A DNA stretch of 33,588 bases from Bacteroidales bacterium (lineage in GTDB: Bacteria > Bacteroidota > Bacteroidia > Bacteroidales > UBA12077): the NCBI GenBank assembly GCA_018334875.1, contig JAGXLC010000014.1, forward strand, positions 1 to 33,588, read 5' to 3'. The position numbers were made by a program, and so were the translations under genes. Below are positions 18,263 to 26,354 of this stretch, one piece after another. How positions within the stretch are numbered: position 1 is the stretch's first letter; the number at the start of each line of letters is the position of its first letter. Under the pieces are notes generated by a model. The model was not told the DNA's origin. It ran no database searches and saw only the letters and a program-made list of their open reading frames with translations.

Positions 18263-18877
18263 TTAGAACACTTGACTGAAGAAATATCTTATTAAACTTG
18301 GTTCCAGCAAAATGGGATAAATGAATCCGAATATCGCCCCGATAAAGTGGGCGTCATGATTTACGTTACCGCCACTTTTTTTGCGCATATACTGACTATA
18401 AACAAGATATAGCACACCAAAAACAATGGCCGGAATGGGAATGATTCCCATCAGCAAAAGCGTGTTCCGTGGTGAAAAGAGAATAAATGCAAAAACAACT
18501 GCAGAAACTGCTCCGGAAGCACCGATGGCGTTGTAGTTGTAATTGTCTTTATATTTTCTGATGGTTGAAATGGTGGATATCATCATGCCAATAAAGTATA
18601 GCATCAAAAAGTGAAGGGTTGAATTGCCGAGCATGCCTTTGCTCTCCAGAATCTCAAACCGGTTTTCCACGGCGCTTCCGAATGAGAAAAGTACAATCAT
18701 ATTCACCAGCAGATGGATCCAGTCGGCATGAAGAAATCCATGGGTGACGATCCTGTGAAACTGATTTCTGTGGTGAATGAGATAGGGATTCAATTGCAGG
18801 CGCTCAAAAATATTGTCTTTTTGAAAAGCCAGAATCGAAATTCCAACTGTTATGGCTATAATAATGGGAGTGATCAT
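18263..18877 (-). CDS. Rhomboid family intramembrane serine protease
   Basis: A 204-residue protein with about six membrane helices. The catalytic serine is S121 in GASGAVSAVVF and the catalytic histidine H177 in HDAHFIGAIFGF. The L1-loop/helix-2 pattern HGFLHADWIHLLVNM is also in place. It should cleave transmembrane substrates in the inner membrane; targets are unknown. It lies 15 bases after holA and 9 before the class IV aminotransferase gene, all on the minus strand. Confidence 0.9.
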   Translation of the reverse strand: MITPIIIAITVGISILAFQKDNIFERLQLNPYLIHHRNQFHRIVTHGFLHADWIHLLVNMIVLFSFGSAVENRFEILESKGMLGNSTLHFLMLYFIGMMISTISTIRKYKDNYNYNAIGASGAVSAVVFAFILFSPRNTLLLMGIIPIPAIVFGVLYLVYSQYMRKKSGGNVNHDAHFIGAIFGFIYPILLEPSLIRYFFSQVF

Positions 18878-18892
18878 ACGCTTTCAAATTAT

Positions 18893-19894
18893 TTAGTGAA
18901 GGATTTTAAATATCAATTCTTTTAGCAATTCGCCCTGTGTGGCACTTACATTGTTTAAACCTTTTGATTTCAGGTCGTATTCTCTCAGATAAGAGATGAT
19001 TCTTGCAACCTTTTGATAGTTATATTTTTTGGCTGCTTTTTCATATTGCCAGGTCATATTTGGATAGACTTTCAGGGTAGATGCAACCTGTTTTTTGTTT
19101 TTGTTTGTTAAAAAGTGATAACCCAACAGTTTGGAAAAGAAAAAGTAAAGTGATCCTATGATCAGCGGTATGGGATATTCATTGGGATTTTTGCCAAAAT
19201 GCAGGATAATACGGTTTGCCTTTAATACATCTTTTTCAGCCAGTGCCTTGTTTAATTCAAAAGGATTGTAATCTTTGCTTATTCCTATATTGGTTTCTAC
19301 ATGGTTGGTGGTAATGGTGGTTTCCTTTTCCGGCAGTGTTAAGAGGAGTTTGTCAAGCTCATGAGCGACTTTGTTCAGATCATTTCCCAGATATTCCGTT
19401 ATCAGCATGGCTGCATCGTTATTTATGCTTTTTTTGTGATGTTCCAGGTATTTCGCGATCCATTCGGGAATCCTGTAATCCGGTATTTTCTTTGATTCAA
19501 ATACAACACCGTTTTTTTGAAGGGATTTGAATAACTTGGTTCTTTTGTCTAATGTTTTGTATTTATGACTAATAACCAGTATGGTTGATTTTTGAGGCTT
19601 CTCCAGATAGTAGTACAGGTCGTTGATCTCCTTCATCGTCTGGGCCTCCTTTAAAATGACTACCTGATGACTTGACATCATGGGATACCGCTTGGCTGTA
19701 TTGATCACTGTTCCGGCATCCGTGTCCTTTCCGTAAAGAATGGTTTGATTGAACGATTTTTCCGATTCTGAAAGTACGTTATCCTGAATGAACTGGGTTA
19801 ATTTATCAATAAAATACGGTTCCTCCCCGTGAAAAAGATAAACAGGTCTGTAGATTTTGTTCTTGAGTTCATCCAGTATTTGATTGTACTCCAT
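18893..19894 (-). CDS. holA: DNA polymerase III subunit delta
   Basis: A 333-residue HolA protein, the clamp-loader subunit that opens the beta sliding clamp. The N-terminus shows the family pattern of RPVYLFHGEEPYFIDKL with a degenerate nucleotide-binding region, followed by KRYPMMSSHQVVILKEAQ. The middle section matches the AAA-lid (TEYLGNDLNKVAHELDKL), and the C-terminal collar domain ends in LREYDLKSKGLN. It heads a three-gene minus-strand operon and is divergent from a PD-(D/E)XK protein gene 109 bases away. Confidence 0.93.
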   Translation of the reverse strand: MEYNQILDELKNKIYRPVYLFHGEEPYFIDKLTQFIQDNVLSESEKSFNQTILYGKDTDAGTVINTAKRYPMMSSHQVVILKEAQTMKEINDLYYYLEKPQKSTILVISHKYKTLDKRTKLFKSLQKNGVVFESKKIPDYRIPEWIAKYLEHHKKSINNDAAMLITEYLGNDLNKVAHELDKLLLTLPEKETTITTNHVETNIGISKDYNPFELNKALAEKDVLKANRIILHFGKNPNEYPIPLIIGSLYFFFSKLLGYHFLTNKNKKQVASTLKVYPNMTWQYEKAAKKYNYQKVARIISYLREYDLKSKGLNNVSATQGELLKELIFKILH

Positions 19895-20003
19895 AGGCTT
19901 TATTTGTCTTTGCTCAACCTCGGTTTTTTAAACCTTTATTTGGATTTCATGGCAATCATTTATTTATTAGCTATCTTTATACAATGGAAATTACCATGTG
20001 TTT

Positions 20004-20456
20004 ATGAAGCAACTTAACTTGCCCCAATATTTCTTCAAAATTAAATCAAAGGAACAAAAAAAATACATTTTTGATACCATAAGGAAAAAGTTTGTTTTGT
20101 TAACACCCGAAGAATGGGTACGACAAAATTTTGTCCGGTATCTTGTTCAGGCAAAGCATTATTCTTCTCAGCTTATTGCCATTGAGATGACCCTGGAGTA
20201 TAACCGGTTGTCTTACAGGGCAGATGTTGTGGTATACAACAGAATGATGCAACCGGCCTTAATTGTAGAATGTAAGGCTCCCGAAGTGAAGCTCAAACAG
20301 GATCATTTTGACCAGATTGCCCGTTACAACATGCAGCTTAGGGTAGAATATCTTGTTGTTACCAATGGGATAAACCATTATTGCTGCCGGGTCGATTTTG
20401 AGGAAGGAAAGTATGCTTTTTTGAAAGATATTCCTGACTTCCGGGAAATCAATTAA
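20004..20456 (+). CDS. Stand-alone HsdR N-terminal-like (HSDR_N_2) PD-(D/E)XK protein
   Basis: A 150-residue protein corresponding only to the N-terminal nuclease-like domain of type I restriction R subunits. The PD-(D/E)XK core is visible as D74 (YRADVVVY), E89 and K91 (VECKAP), so the active site looks complete. No helicase domain, HsdM or HsdS is nearby. The frame opens at a GTG at 19998, but the ATG at 20004 (MKQLNLPQYF) is the likely start. The gene is divergent from holA; a housekeeping role in DNA metabolism rather than restriction is possible, but this is inference. Confidence 0.8.
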   Translation: MKQLNLPQYFFKIKSKEQKKYIFDTIRKKFVLLTPEEWVRQNFVRYLVQAKHYSSQLIAIEMTLEYNRLSYRADVVVYNRMMQPALIVECKAPEVKLKQDHFDQIARYNMQLRVEYLVVTNGINHYCCRVDFEEGKYAFLKDIPDFREIN

Positions 20457-20461
20457 AGCCA

Positions 20462-21013
20462 TTAATGCTCCGGATTGATCAGTTGCAGGAACAATTCGTT
20501 TTTCCATCCGTTTTTCGTGCGAATCCAGTCCTTTTTATTACCTGTAACCTGAAAGCCTTTTTTCCTGAACAGGTTAAGGCTTGGTTCGTTGTCTTCGTCT
20601 ATATTGCAGTAAAGCTGATGAAGCAAAAGCACCCCGAAGGCGTACTTTATCATGACATCAAGGGCCTGACCGGCATATCCCTTGTTCCTGTTTTTTTCCT
20701 TGTGTATCAATATGCCGATTCCTGCCTTCTGATGATAGCTGTCAATTTCAAATAGATCGACACTTCCAATGGTTTCTGCAGATTCTCCCATGCCGGATTT
20801 CAAGTCGATCATCAACCTTAGCTGTTTGGTTTGAAACAGATCGAGATGCGCCGTTTGAACGTATTGATTGATTATATGCCGGGAAAAAGGTTCAATGGTA
20901 TTTCCTGCATGCCATACAGATGAATCATTCTCCCACCGGTATATCAGGTCAGCGTCGGAGGGCTCTATAGCCCTGAGTTTGATGTCTCTTTCCTCCAGTA
21001 TATCCACGGTCAT
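20462..21013 (-). CDS. GNAT family N-acetyltransferase (RimJ/RimL type)
   Basis: A 183-residue GNAT acetyltransferase using acetyl-CoA. It has the N-terminal LRAIEPSDADLIYRWEND of RimJ/RimL-like members. The acetyl-CoA-binding motif A region is GIGILIHKEKNRNKGYAGQA, and the C-terminal NEPSLNLFRKKGFQVTG segment is typical. The substrate could be a small amine, an aminoglycoside-like molecule or a protein N-terminus. The start overlaps the stop of the upstream aminotransferase by 4 bases, implying translational coupling. Confidence 0.87.
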   Translation of the reverse strand: MTVDILEERDIKLRAIEPSDADLIYRWENDSSVWHAGNTIEPFSRHIINQYVQTAHLDLFQTKQLRLMIDLKSGMGESAETIGSVDLFEIDSYHQKAGIGILIHKEKNRNKGYAGQALDVMIKYAFGVLLLHQLYCNIDEDNEPSLNLFRKKGFQVTGNKKDWIRTKNGWKNELFLQLINPEH

Positions 21014-22224
21014 TGGGTTTTCATTTCTTCTTTAATGGCATGGGCCAGTCGTTTTATTCCTTCTGTAGCCCTTTCCTCATCAACATAAGAGAAATTGATA
21101 CGCAAGGTATTTTTGCCTGAACCATCACAATGGAATACATCTCCCATAACGAAGGCAACTTCTTTTTTTATTGCCGTATAAAATAGTTTTTGGGAATCCA
21201 TATATTCAGGCAAATATAGGAACAAAAACAAACCACCGTGCGGTTCGTTCCATGTTACGCCTTCAGGCATATATTTTCTGAAGGCTTCAATCATATTATC
21301 CCGTTTTCTTTTGTACTGTCGGGTGGTTTTTTTCAGATGTTCATCGAGGTATCCTTCCTTAATGTATCGGGCTGCCAATTTTTGTGTTAAGGTGGGCGTG
21401 CACAGATCGAGAGATTGTTTGGCGACGACCATTTGATCGATAATGTTCTTATCCCCGATTGCCCAACCTAGCCGAAGTCCGGGCGAGAATGTTTTGGAAA
21501 GGCTGCCCAGTGTGATCACCTGCCAGCTATTATCCAGCTCGAATATGGTTCTTTGGGGTTCACCTTCAAACCGGATTTCGCGGTAAGGATTGTCTTCAAC
21601 AATAAGCACATCATATTCCCGGGCAAGATTAATGATTTCCTTTCTCCGGGATTCCGGCATGGTAATTCCCGTGGGGTTTTGAAAATCGGGAATCACATAG
21701 ATGAATTTTGGTTTGGTCCCCTGTTTCCTGAACTCCTTAAGTTTCTCTTCAAGGTGATCGCTTCGCATTCCTTTTTCATCGGTTCTGATGCCATGCATAT
21801 CGGCACCGAAAGTGCGAAATGCGCTGATGCCACCCAGATAGGAAGGCAATCCGCAAACTACTTTATCGCCCTTGTCCAGAAAGATTTTGCCCAGTATGTA
21901 CAATGCCTGCTGGGATGAGGTGGTTATGGCAAGGTTGTCAATGCCTATGTTAAGCCCTTCTTTTTGGTAACGTTCCATAAGAATTTTCCTTAATTCCTGG
22001 ACTCCTTCGGTAGCTCCGTATTGAAGGGCTTCGGGGCCTTCTTCGTCCATCAGTTCATTGAAGATTTGTTTAAGTTCTTTTACGGGGAAGGATTCAGGAG
22101 CAGGCAGACCTCCTCCAAATGAGATGATTTCGGGTTTCTGCAAAAACTTGAGTATTTCCCGGATGGCAGATCTTTTCATGTTTTTGGTGCTGTCCGAAAA
22201 AATGTGTTCCAGATCGGATATCAT
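21010..22224 (-). CDS. PLP-dependent aminotransferase, MocR/2-aminoadipate type
   Basis: A 404-residue class I aminotransferase with PLP lysine K244 (LGSLSKTFSPGLRLGW). It also has ISFGGGLPAPESFP at the N-terminus, YVIPDFQNPTGITMP and VEDNPYREIRFEG, the pattern of LysN/2-aminoadipate and related broad-specificity aminotransferases. A DNA-binding MocR domain is absent. The ATG at 22224 is fixed by a full AGGAGG Shine-Dalgarno 6 bases upstream; the open frame further upstream to 22296 is not needed. It is coupled to the GNAT gene by a 4-base overlap. Confidence 0.88.
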   Translation of the reverse strand: MISDLEHIFSDSTKNMKRSAIREILKFLQKPEIISFGGGLPAPESFPVKELKQIFNELMDEEGPEALQYGATEGVQELRKILMERYQKEGLNIGIDNLAITTSSQQALYILGKIFLDKGDKVVCGLPSYLGGISAFRTFGADMHGIRTDEKGMRSDHLEEKLKEFRKQGTKPKFIYVIPDFQNPTGITMPESRRKEIINLAREYDVLIVEDNPYREIRFEGEPQRTIFELDNSWQVITLGSLSKTFSPGLRLGWAIGDKNIIDQMVVAKQSLDLCTPTLTQKLAARYIKEGYLDEHLKKTTRQYKRKRDNMIEAFRKYMPEGVTWNEPHGGLFLFLYLPEYMDSQKLFYTAIKKEVAFVMGDVFHCDGSGKNTLRINFSYVDEERATEGIKRLAHAIKEEMKTQ

Positions 22225-22230
22225 AAGCAA

Positions 22231-22236
22231 CCTCCT
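22231..22236 (-). promoter_or_regulatory. Strong Shine-Dalgarno (AGGAGG)
   Basis: On the minus strand AGGAGG is followed by six bases and then ATG. Such a perfect site is unusual in this genome, where most genes have A-rich leaders without a Shine-Dalgarno. It decides the start of the MocR-type aminotransferase. Confidence 0.75.
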
Positions 22237-22359
22237 ATGGTTTGTACCTTTGGGAATTTTTCTAAAGATACAAAAAATTCGGGTTCGAGAGGTCATTAAT
22301 AGCCAAAAAATCCCTTGTTAAAGGCCTGTTTTATAACATATTGTTATTGGCAGCAGATT

Positions 22360-22529
22360 CTAATTAGAGTCTGTCTATAATATCAGCTGGCTGCGTTACG
22401 CTCGTTTTTCATGCCAGTCATCCGGCAGCCGCCGGACTCCTGGCATTCAAAACTCGCAAGCCTTGCCAGCGAACATTCTAGACGAGACTCTTTCGAATCT
22501 CTTTGATTTTATGGCTAAACACTAACTAA
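22360..22529. mobile_element. MITE-like repeat, copy 2
   Basis: Second copy of the element at 9977-10145, in the same orientation. It shares TAATTAGAGTCTGTCTATAA at the left, GTTACGCTCGTTTTTCATGC in the middle and CTCGCAAGCCTTGCCAGCG further right. The tip of the internal hairpin differs completely: here it is a GC-rich ATCCGGCAGCCGCCGG, in copy 1 an AT-rich GATTACATTAAGTAA. No coding sequence. Confidence 0.75.
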
Positions 22530-22611
22530 CTATTAGTCTCACCCTTAGCTTCTGTCTAATAATGGTATAATGTAACCAACCCTCAGTTGACCGGCAATCT
22601 TGTCTTATCTG

Positions 22612-22828
22612 CTCTTAGCCTTCTCCTCAGCCTTTGCCTCAGCCTTCTTTTAACAAGTTGGTCCCGCCTATATCGGCGGGAGCAATGGGCAGTTGGCAAA
22701 ATTTGCCAGAATATTCTAATTCTTGTGCTTATAATTAACAATTTGACAATGTAATCATTTAGCAATTATCCAATCTACCGCAGACGTTCTTTTCTTAGCC
22801 TTAGCCTTAGCCTTAGCCTTTGCCTTTA
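22612..22828. repeat. Two hexamer tandem arrays (GCCTTn type)
   Basis: Array 1 (22612-22651) consists of degenerate units built on GCCTT(C/T) and CTCAGC. Array 2 (22794-22828) has four exact CTTAGC units, then CTTTGC and a broken unit. Between them lie the TCCCGCC/GGCGGGA hairpin and AT-rich sequence. The matching unit on both sides suggests slippage or duplication of one ancestral array. Confidence 0.6.
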
Positions 22829-22852
22829 TTCAACAATGTAATCATCTAACCC

Positions 22853-22871
22853 GAATTATTCTTGAATAATT
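22853..22871. repeat. GAATTATTC palindrome, second copy
   Basis: AATTATTC-TT-GAATAATT is preceded by ACCCG, the same context as the element at 6738-6800 (ACCCCGAATTATTC). The central TT is the complement of AA in the other copy. Confidence 0.45.
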
Positions 22872-23135
22872 AATTCTTGTTCAAGTTTATTAAAATTCTG
22901 TAATACAATATAATATAACTGCACAACTTGAGTAATTCAGATCAATCCCCATTGAACCCGCATGTTAATTATTTTCTTGTGGCAAAACTTAGTGGATGCG
23001 GGTTTCTGACGCTATTGAAAAACCTGGCTTTTTGCTTCAATAAATTTCGCAAAAATCCGGTTTTTCTAATGCGGGGTTGCCTGCCCACCGAAGCTAGCGC
23101 AGGCGGGCCTGCATCCATCCCACAAACCATCCCAC

Positions 23136-23177
23136 ATTCAAAAACTTTCCCGCTAACCAGCGGGAAAGTTTTTGAAT
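23136..23177. repeat. Perfect 19-bp hairpin with 4-base loop
   Basis: ATTCAAAAACTTTCCCGCT (23136-23154) pairs with AGCGGGAAAGTTTTTGAAT (23159-23177) without mismatch around the loop AACC. It is about 70 bases beyond the stop of the minus-strand acyltransferase gene and could end its transcript. The right flank GAATAATGCAGG is shared with the inverted repeat at 4657-4710. Confidence 0.75.
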
Positions 23178-23246
23178 AATGCAGGCTAAAGCGTTCCTTT
23201 ATCTTCCAATTCAATCAACCAATTCCACCTGTGGGCGGACAGGCAT

Positions 23247-24128
23247 TCAACCATTGTTCTTTGTGTGTTTCCACCGCCTGTGCGACCACAGCCAGTACTC
23301 CGGTTTTTCCCGGATGAGGTCTTCCAGCGCTCTTACATATTTTTCGGTGATTTCAGTTTCTTTGGTTTCTGCGGCATTTTCAATCAACAGACGGGAGCGA
23401 ATTTCATAGGAACCCCTTTTTATCTTTTTTACTGCCGGAAATATTACGGTGTGGTTGAACTTTCTGGCGATTTTTTCAGATCCCAAAAAAAATAAAGTCT
23501 CCTGGTTAAGAAAGGTGGTTCGGTAATTCCTGCCGCTTTTTGGCGGGCTCTGATCGGCTACCATGCCCACAATATAGGGCTGACCCTTCTTTTGATAACG
23601 CGCTATGGATTTGTAGGCTTGCCGCATGGGTATGGGAATTTCATCAAATCGCCTGCGCATCTCATATATTTTTCTGTCGAAAAATTGGTTTTTAAGCGGC
23701 TTATATACGGTTAATATGGTGTATGAGGTATGAAGCGGAATGGTGGTCAGTAATTCCCAGTTCCCGTAATGCCCGAGAATACCCATGACATTTTTATTGC
23801 GTTGATAAAGCGCATCCAACAAGTCCAGATCTTTCACACTGACAAATTGATTGAGCCTTTTGGGGCTCATATGAAGCATGGCTACATCCTCAATCATCAC
23901 ATCGCTCAGGTGTTTGTAGAATCTTTTGGCTGTTTTCCTGATTTCTTTGTATGATTTTTCCGGAAAAGCATTGCGGAGGTTTTCATATACCACCTTTTTC
24001 CTGTAGCCAAGAAGGTAATACCCCACGAGGAAAAGTAGATCGGCAAATGAATACATCGCCCGTTTGGGCAACATGGAGAGAAACCGGCTAAAGGCATCAA
24101 AAAGTATGAATCCCGGATGCTTCATCAA
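23247..24128 (-). CDS. LpxL/LpxM-like lipid A biosynthesis acyltransferase
   Basis: A 293-residue membrane-associated acyltransferase expected to add a secondary acyl chain to lipid A, or a related acylation. It carries the HxxxxE-type catalytic motif as HYGNWE, the VADQSPPK segment and the C-terminal YWLWSHRRWKH, which are family hallmarks. A hydrophobic N-terminal segment anchors it to the inner membrane. It lies 7 bases after the inositol monophosphatase-family gene in the same direction, so the two are co-transcribed. Confidence 0.88.
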   Translation of the reverse strand: MMKHPGFILFDAFSRFLSMLPKRAMYSFADLLFLVGYYLLGYRKKVVYENLRNAFPEKSYKEIRKTAKRFYKHLSDVMIEDVAMLHMSPKRLNQFVSVKDLDLLDALYQRNKNVMGILGHYGNWELLTTIPLHTSYTILTVYKPLKNQFFDRKIYEMRRRFDEIPIPMRQAYKSIARYQKKGQPYIVGMVADQSPPKSGRNYRTTFLNQETLFFLGSEKIARKFNHTVIFPAVKKIKRGSYEIRSRLLIENAAETKETEITEKYVRALEDLIREKPEYWLWSHRRWKHTKNNG

Positions 24129-24135
24129 CCATTGA

Positions 24136-24936
24136 TTACTTGTTGTCGATCATGTAACGCTTTATGTCTTCAAGAATCCGGTTGAAAACATTGCTGTTGG
24201 CCGCCAGTATTTCCTGGTTGAAAAGGTAACCGTTTCCACCGTTGAAATCCGAAACTTTCCCGCCGGCCTGTTTCAGAATGAAGGATCCCGCTGCCACATC
24301 CCATGGTTTGAGGCTGTATTCAAAGAATGCTTCAAATCTTCCGCTGGCTGTATAGCAAAGGTCGGCGGCTGCTGAACCAAATCTTCTGATGCCATGCGAA
24401 TTGCGCATAAAATGTGTTAAAAGTGCCATATAAGAGTCCAGCCTGTTGAAATTTTTGAACGGAAACCCGGTAGCCACAATGCTCTCCTCAAGTGTAGCGG
24501 TGCTGGAAACCTTTATTGGAACTCCGTTCAGATAAGCCGGGCTGTCCGTCCAGGCAGTAAATATTTCATTGCTTCCCAGTTCATTGACCAAACCCAGTAT
24601 GATCTCTTCATCCTTTTCCAATGCAATGCTGATGGAGAAGGGTTTTATTCCGTGAATGTAATTGGTGGTCCCGTCCAGCGGGTCGATAATCCAGTTATAC
24701 CGCTCTCCCTTTTTCTGTGTGGTGTTCTCTTCCACAATAAATCCCGCTTCCGGGAGAATTTCATCCAATCCCCTGACAAGCTTTTCTTCTGACGTTTTAT
24801 CCACATAGGTTACAAAATCATTATGACCTTTTGATTCTATATTGTCAGAAGAAAGTTTATGCCGCTCATTCATGATAAATTTTCCTGCTTCTTCCGATAA
24901 ATCCTTAACTTCTTCCGTTAGTTTTTCAAGATCCAT
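24136..24936 (-). CDS. Inositol monophosphatase family protein (SuhB-like)
   Basis: A 266-residue metal-dependent phosphatase. The catalytic motif is IDPLDGTTNYIHG preceded by the metal-binding Glu in VEENTT, and the second motif is KPWDVAAGSFIL. Substrates in the family include inositol-1-phosphate, other sugar phosphates and, for CysQ-type members, PAP; the specificity is not clear. The frame opens at a TTG at 24951, but the ATG at 24936 (MDLEKLTEEV) is the likely start. It stands between mtaB (93 bases upstream) and the LpxL-like gene. Confidence 0.9.
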   Translation of the reverse strand: MDLEKLTEEVKDLSEEAGKFIMNERHKLSSDNIESKGHNDFVTYVDKTSEEKLVRGLDEILPEAGFIVEENTTQKKGERYNWIIDPLDGTTNYIHGIKPFSISIALEKDEEIILGLVNELGSNEIFTAWTDSPAYLNGVPIKVSSTATLEESIVATGFPFKNFNRLDSYMALLTHFMRNSHGIRRFGSAAADLCYTASGRFEAFFEYSLKPWDVAAGSFILKQAGGKVSDFNGGNGYLFNQEILAANSNVFNRILEDIKRYMIDNK

Positions 24937-25029
24937 ATGTTGTATTTTCAATTCTTTGTTATTGTTGTATAATGGGAAGCCAATGTTATTAAAAATTTAT
25001 GAATATAAGACAATTCCTCGGTCATAAAG

Positions 25030-26322
25030 TTATACCGGAATGATCTTTCCTGTTACATTGCCTTGATTATTAATCTTTTTTAGAACCGTATTCCTGATTT
25101 TCCCGTGAAGGTTCTCGTTACCATCCGCTTCCACCTTGATATAATTATCTGTGAAACCTGTTATGCTGCCATTGTCGCTTGTGTTTTCGAACAGCACTTT
25201 TCTCTTTTCCCCCAGATGTTGTCTGTAGAACTTTTGTTTTTTTTCCTCTGCCAGTTGCTGAATTTCTCTGCTTCTGTGTTTTATTTCATTGCCCGGTACC
25301 TGTCCGCTCATTTCGGCAGCTGAAGTACCGGGTCTCTGAGAATAGGAGAATACGTGATAATAGCTGGCATCCAGATTTTCGAGGAATTGAAAGGTTTCTC
25401 TGAATTTATCCCTGTCTTCTCCCGGGAAGCCCACGATCACATCAACTCCAATAAAGGCACCGGGAATGTGCTTTTTGATTTGTGCTATCCTGTCTTCGAA
25501 AAGCTCCCGCCTGTATCGTCTTTTCATCTTGCCAAGGATCTCGTTGCATCCGGATTGCAAAGGAATATGAAAATGAGGCAGGAACTTTTCTGATCGGGCA
25601 ACAAAGCGGATGATTTCATCATTCAGCAGATTGGGCTCAATGGAAGAGATGCGGAATCTATCGATCCCCTCAATCTTTTCCAGTTGATTGATCAGATCAT
25701 AAAAGGATTCGCCGGTGGATTTGCCAAAATCTCCAATATTCACACCTGTAAGCACCACCTCCTTGATGCCGGACCCGGCTATGCAGCGGGCTTCGTCCAG
25801 GATGCTCCCGATGCTTTGATTCCGGCTTTTACCTCTTGCCAGCGGCACCGTACAGTAAGAGCATGCATAATCGCATCCATCCTGTATTTTCAGAAACGAG
25901 CGGGTTCGGTCGCCCAAGGAAAAGGAGGGATAATATTTTACAGCGTTGTCCAGGGCACACGTGTGGATTTCCGGCTGTTCTTGTGATTCATGATTTTTAA
26001 GATATTCAAGAATACGGAATTTTTCATTGCTTCCCAGAATTATGTCCACTCCTTCTATGCCGGCTATTTTTTCAGATTGAAGCTGGGCATAACAGCCTGC
26101 TACAACAATTTTAGCCTCCGGATTCTGGTTCCTTGCCTTTTTAATGGCCTCTTTGCTTTTTCTGTCGGCCTTACTGGTTACGGAACAGGTGTTGATCACA
26201 TAAACATCGGCTTCTTCATTGAAATCTACACGTTCATATCCCTGGTCCAGGAATTTCCCGGCCAGTGTGGAAGTTTCCGCAAAGTTCAGTTTGCATCCCA
26301 GTGTATGAAAGGCCACCCGCAT
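25030..26322 (-). CDS. mtaB: tRNA ms2t6A methylthiotransferase MtaB
   Basis: A 430-residue radical-SAM methylthiotransferase that adds a methylthio group to t6A37 of tRNAs, giving ms2t6A. The three N-terminal cysteines for the auxiliary 4Fe-4S cluster are in HTLGCKLNFAE, INTCSVTSKAD and VAGCYAQL. The SAM cluster motif CxxxCxxC is CDYACSYC (about residues 147-154), and a TRAM RNA-binding domain makes up the last ~60 residues. HTLGCKLN and the NTCSVT sequence place it in the MtaB rather than MiaB or RimO branch. The ATG at 26322 (MRVAFHTLGC) is the natural start; the frame upstream to 26367 is spurious. Confidence 0.92.
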   Translation of the reverse strand: MRVAFHTLGCKLNFAETSTLAGKFLDQGYERVDFNEEADVYVINTCSVTSKADRKSKEAIKKARNQNPEAKIVVAGCYAQLQSEKIAGIEGVDIILGSNEKFRILEYLKNHESQEQPEIHTCALDNAVKYYPSFSLGDRTRSFLKIQDGCDYACSYCTVPLARGKSRNQSIGSILDEARCIAGSGIKEVVLTGVNIGDFGKSTGESFYDLINQLEKIEGIDRFRISSIEPNLLNDEIIRFVARSEKFLPHFHIPLQSGCNEILGKMKRRYRRELFEDRIAQIKKHIPGAFIGVDVIVGFPGEDRDKFRETFQFLENLDASYYHVFSYSQRPGTSAAEMSGQVPGNEIKHRSREIQQLAEEKKQKFYRQHLGEKRKVLFENTSDNGSITGFTDNYIKVEADGNENLHGKIRNTVLKKINNQGNVTGKIIPV

Positions 26323-26354
26323 TAAATTTAAATTAATTTTTTTTACCAGGGGCA

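Larger units (their letters stand above)
22237..23246. other. About 1-kb gene-free repeat-rich region
   Basis: No gene is supported between the aminotransferase start and the end of the acyltransferase gene. It holds MITE-like copy 2 (22360-22529), two CCTTAG/GCCTTn hexamer arrays, and a GC hairpin TCCCGCC/GGCGGGA (22662-22681). It also has a direct repeat ACAATGTAATCATyTArC at 22746 and 22833, a GAATTATTC palindrome (22853-22871) and a 19-bp perfect hairpin (23136-23177). Open frames here are short and contain the repeats. Confidence 0.7.

Noticed and set aside
19998-20456. Remnant of a type I restriction-modification system
   Set aside because: No HsdM, HsdS or helicase sequence occurs nearby and the protein looks complete as a single domain, so a stand-alone conserved protein is the better reading.
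22928-23214. Two open frames on opposite strands in the repeat-rich gap
   Set aside because: They run through the perfect hairpin and GC inverted repeats, so the translations mirror each other; no domain or start signal supports them.
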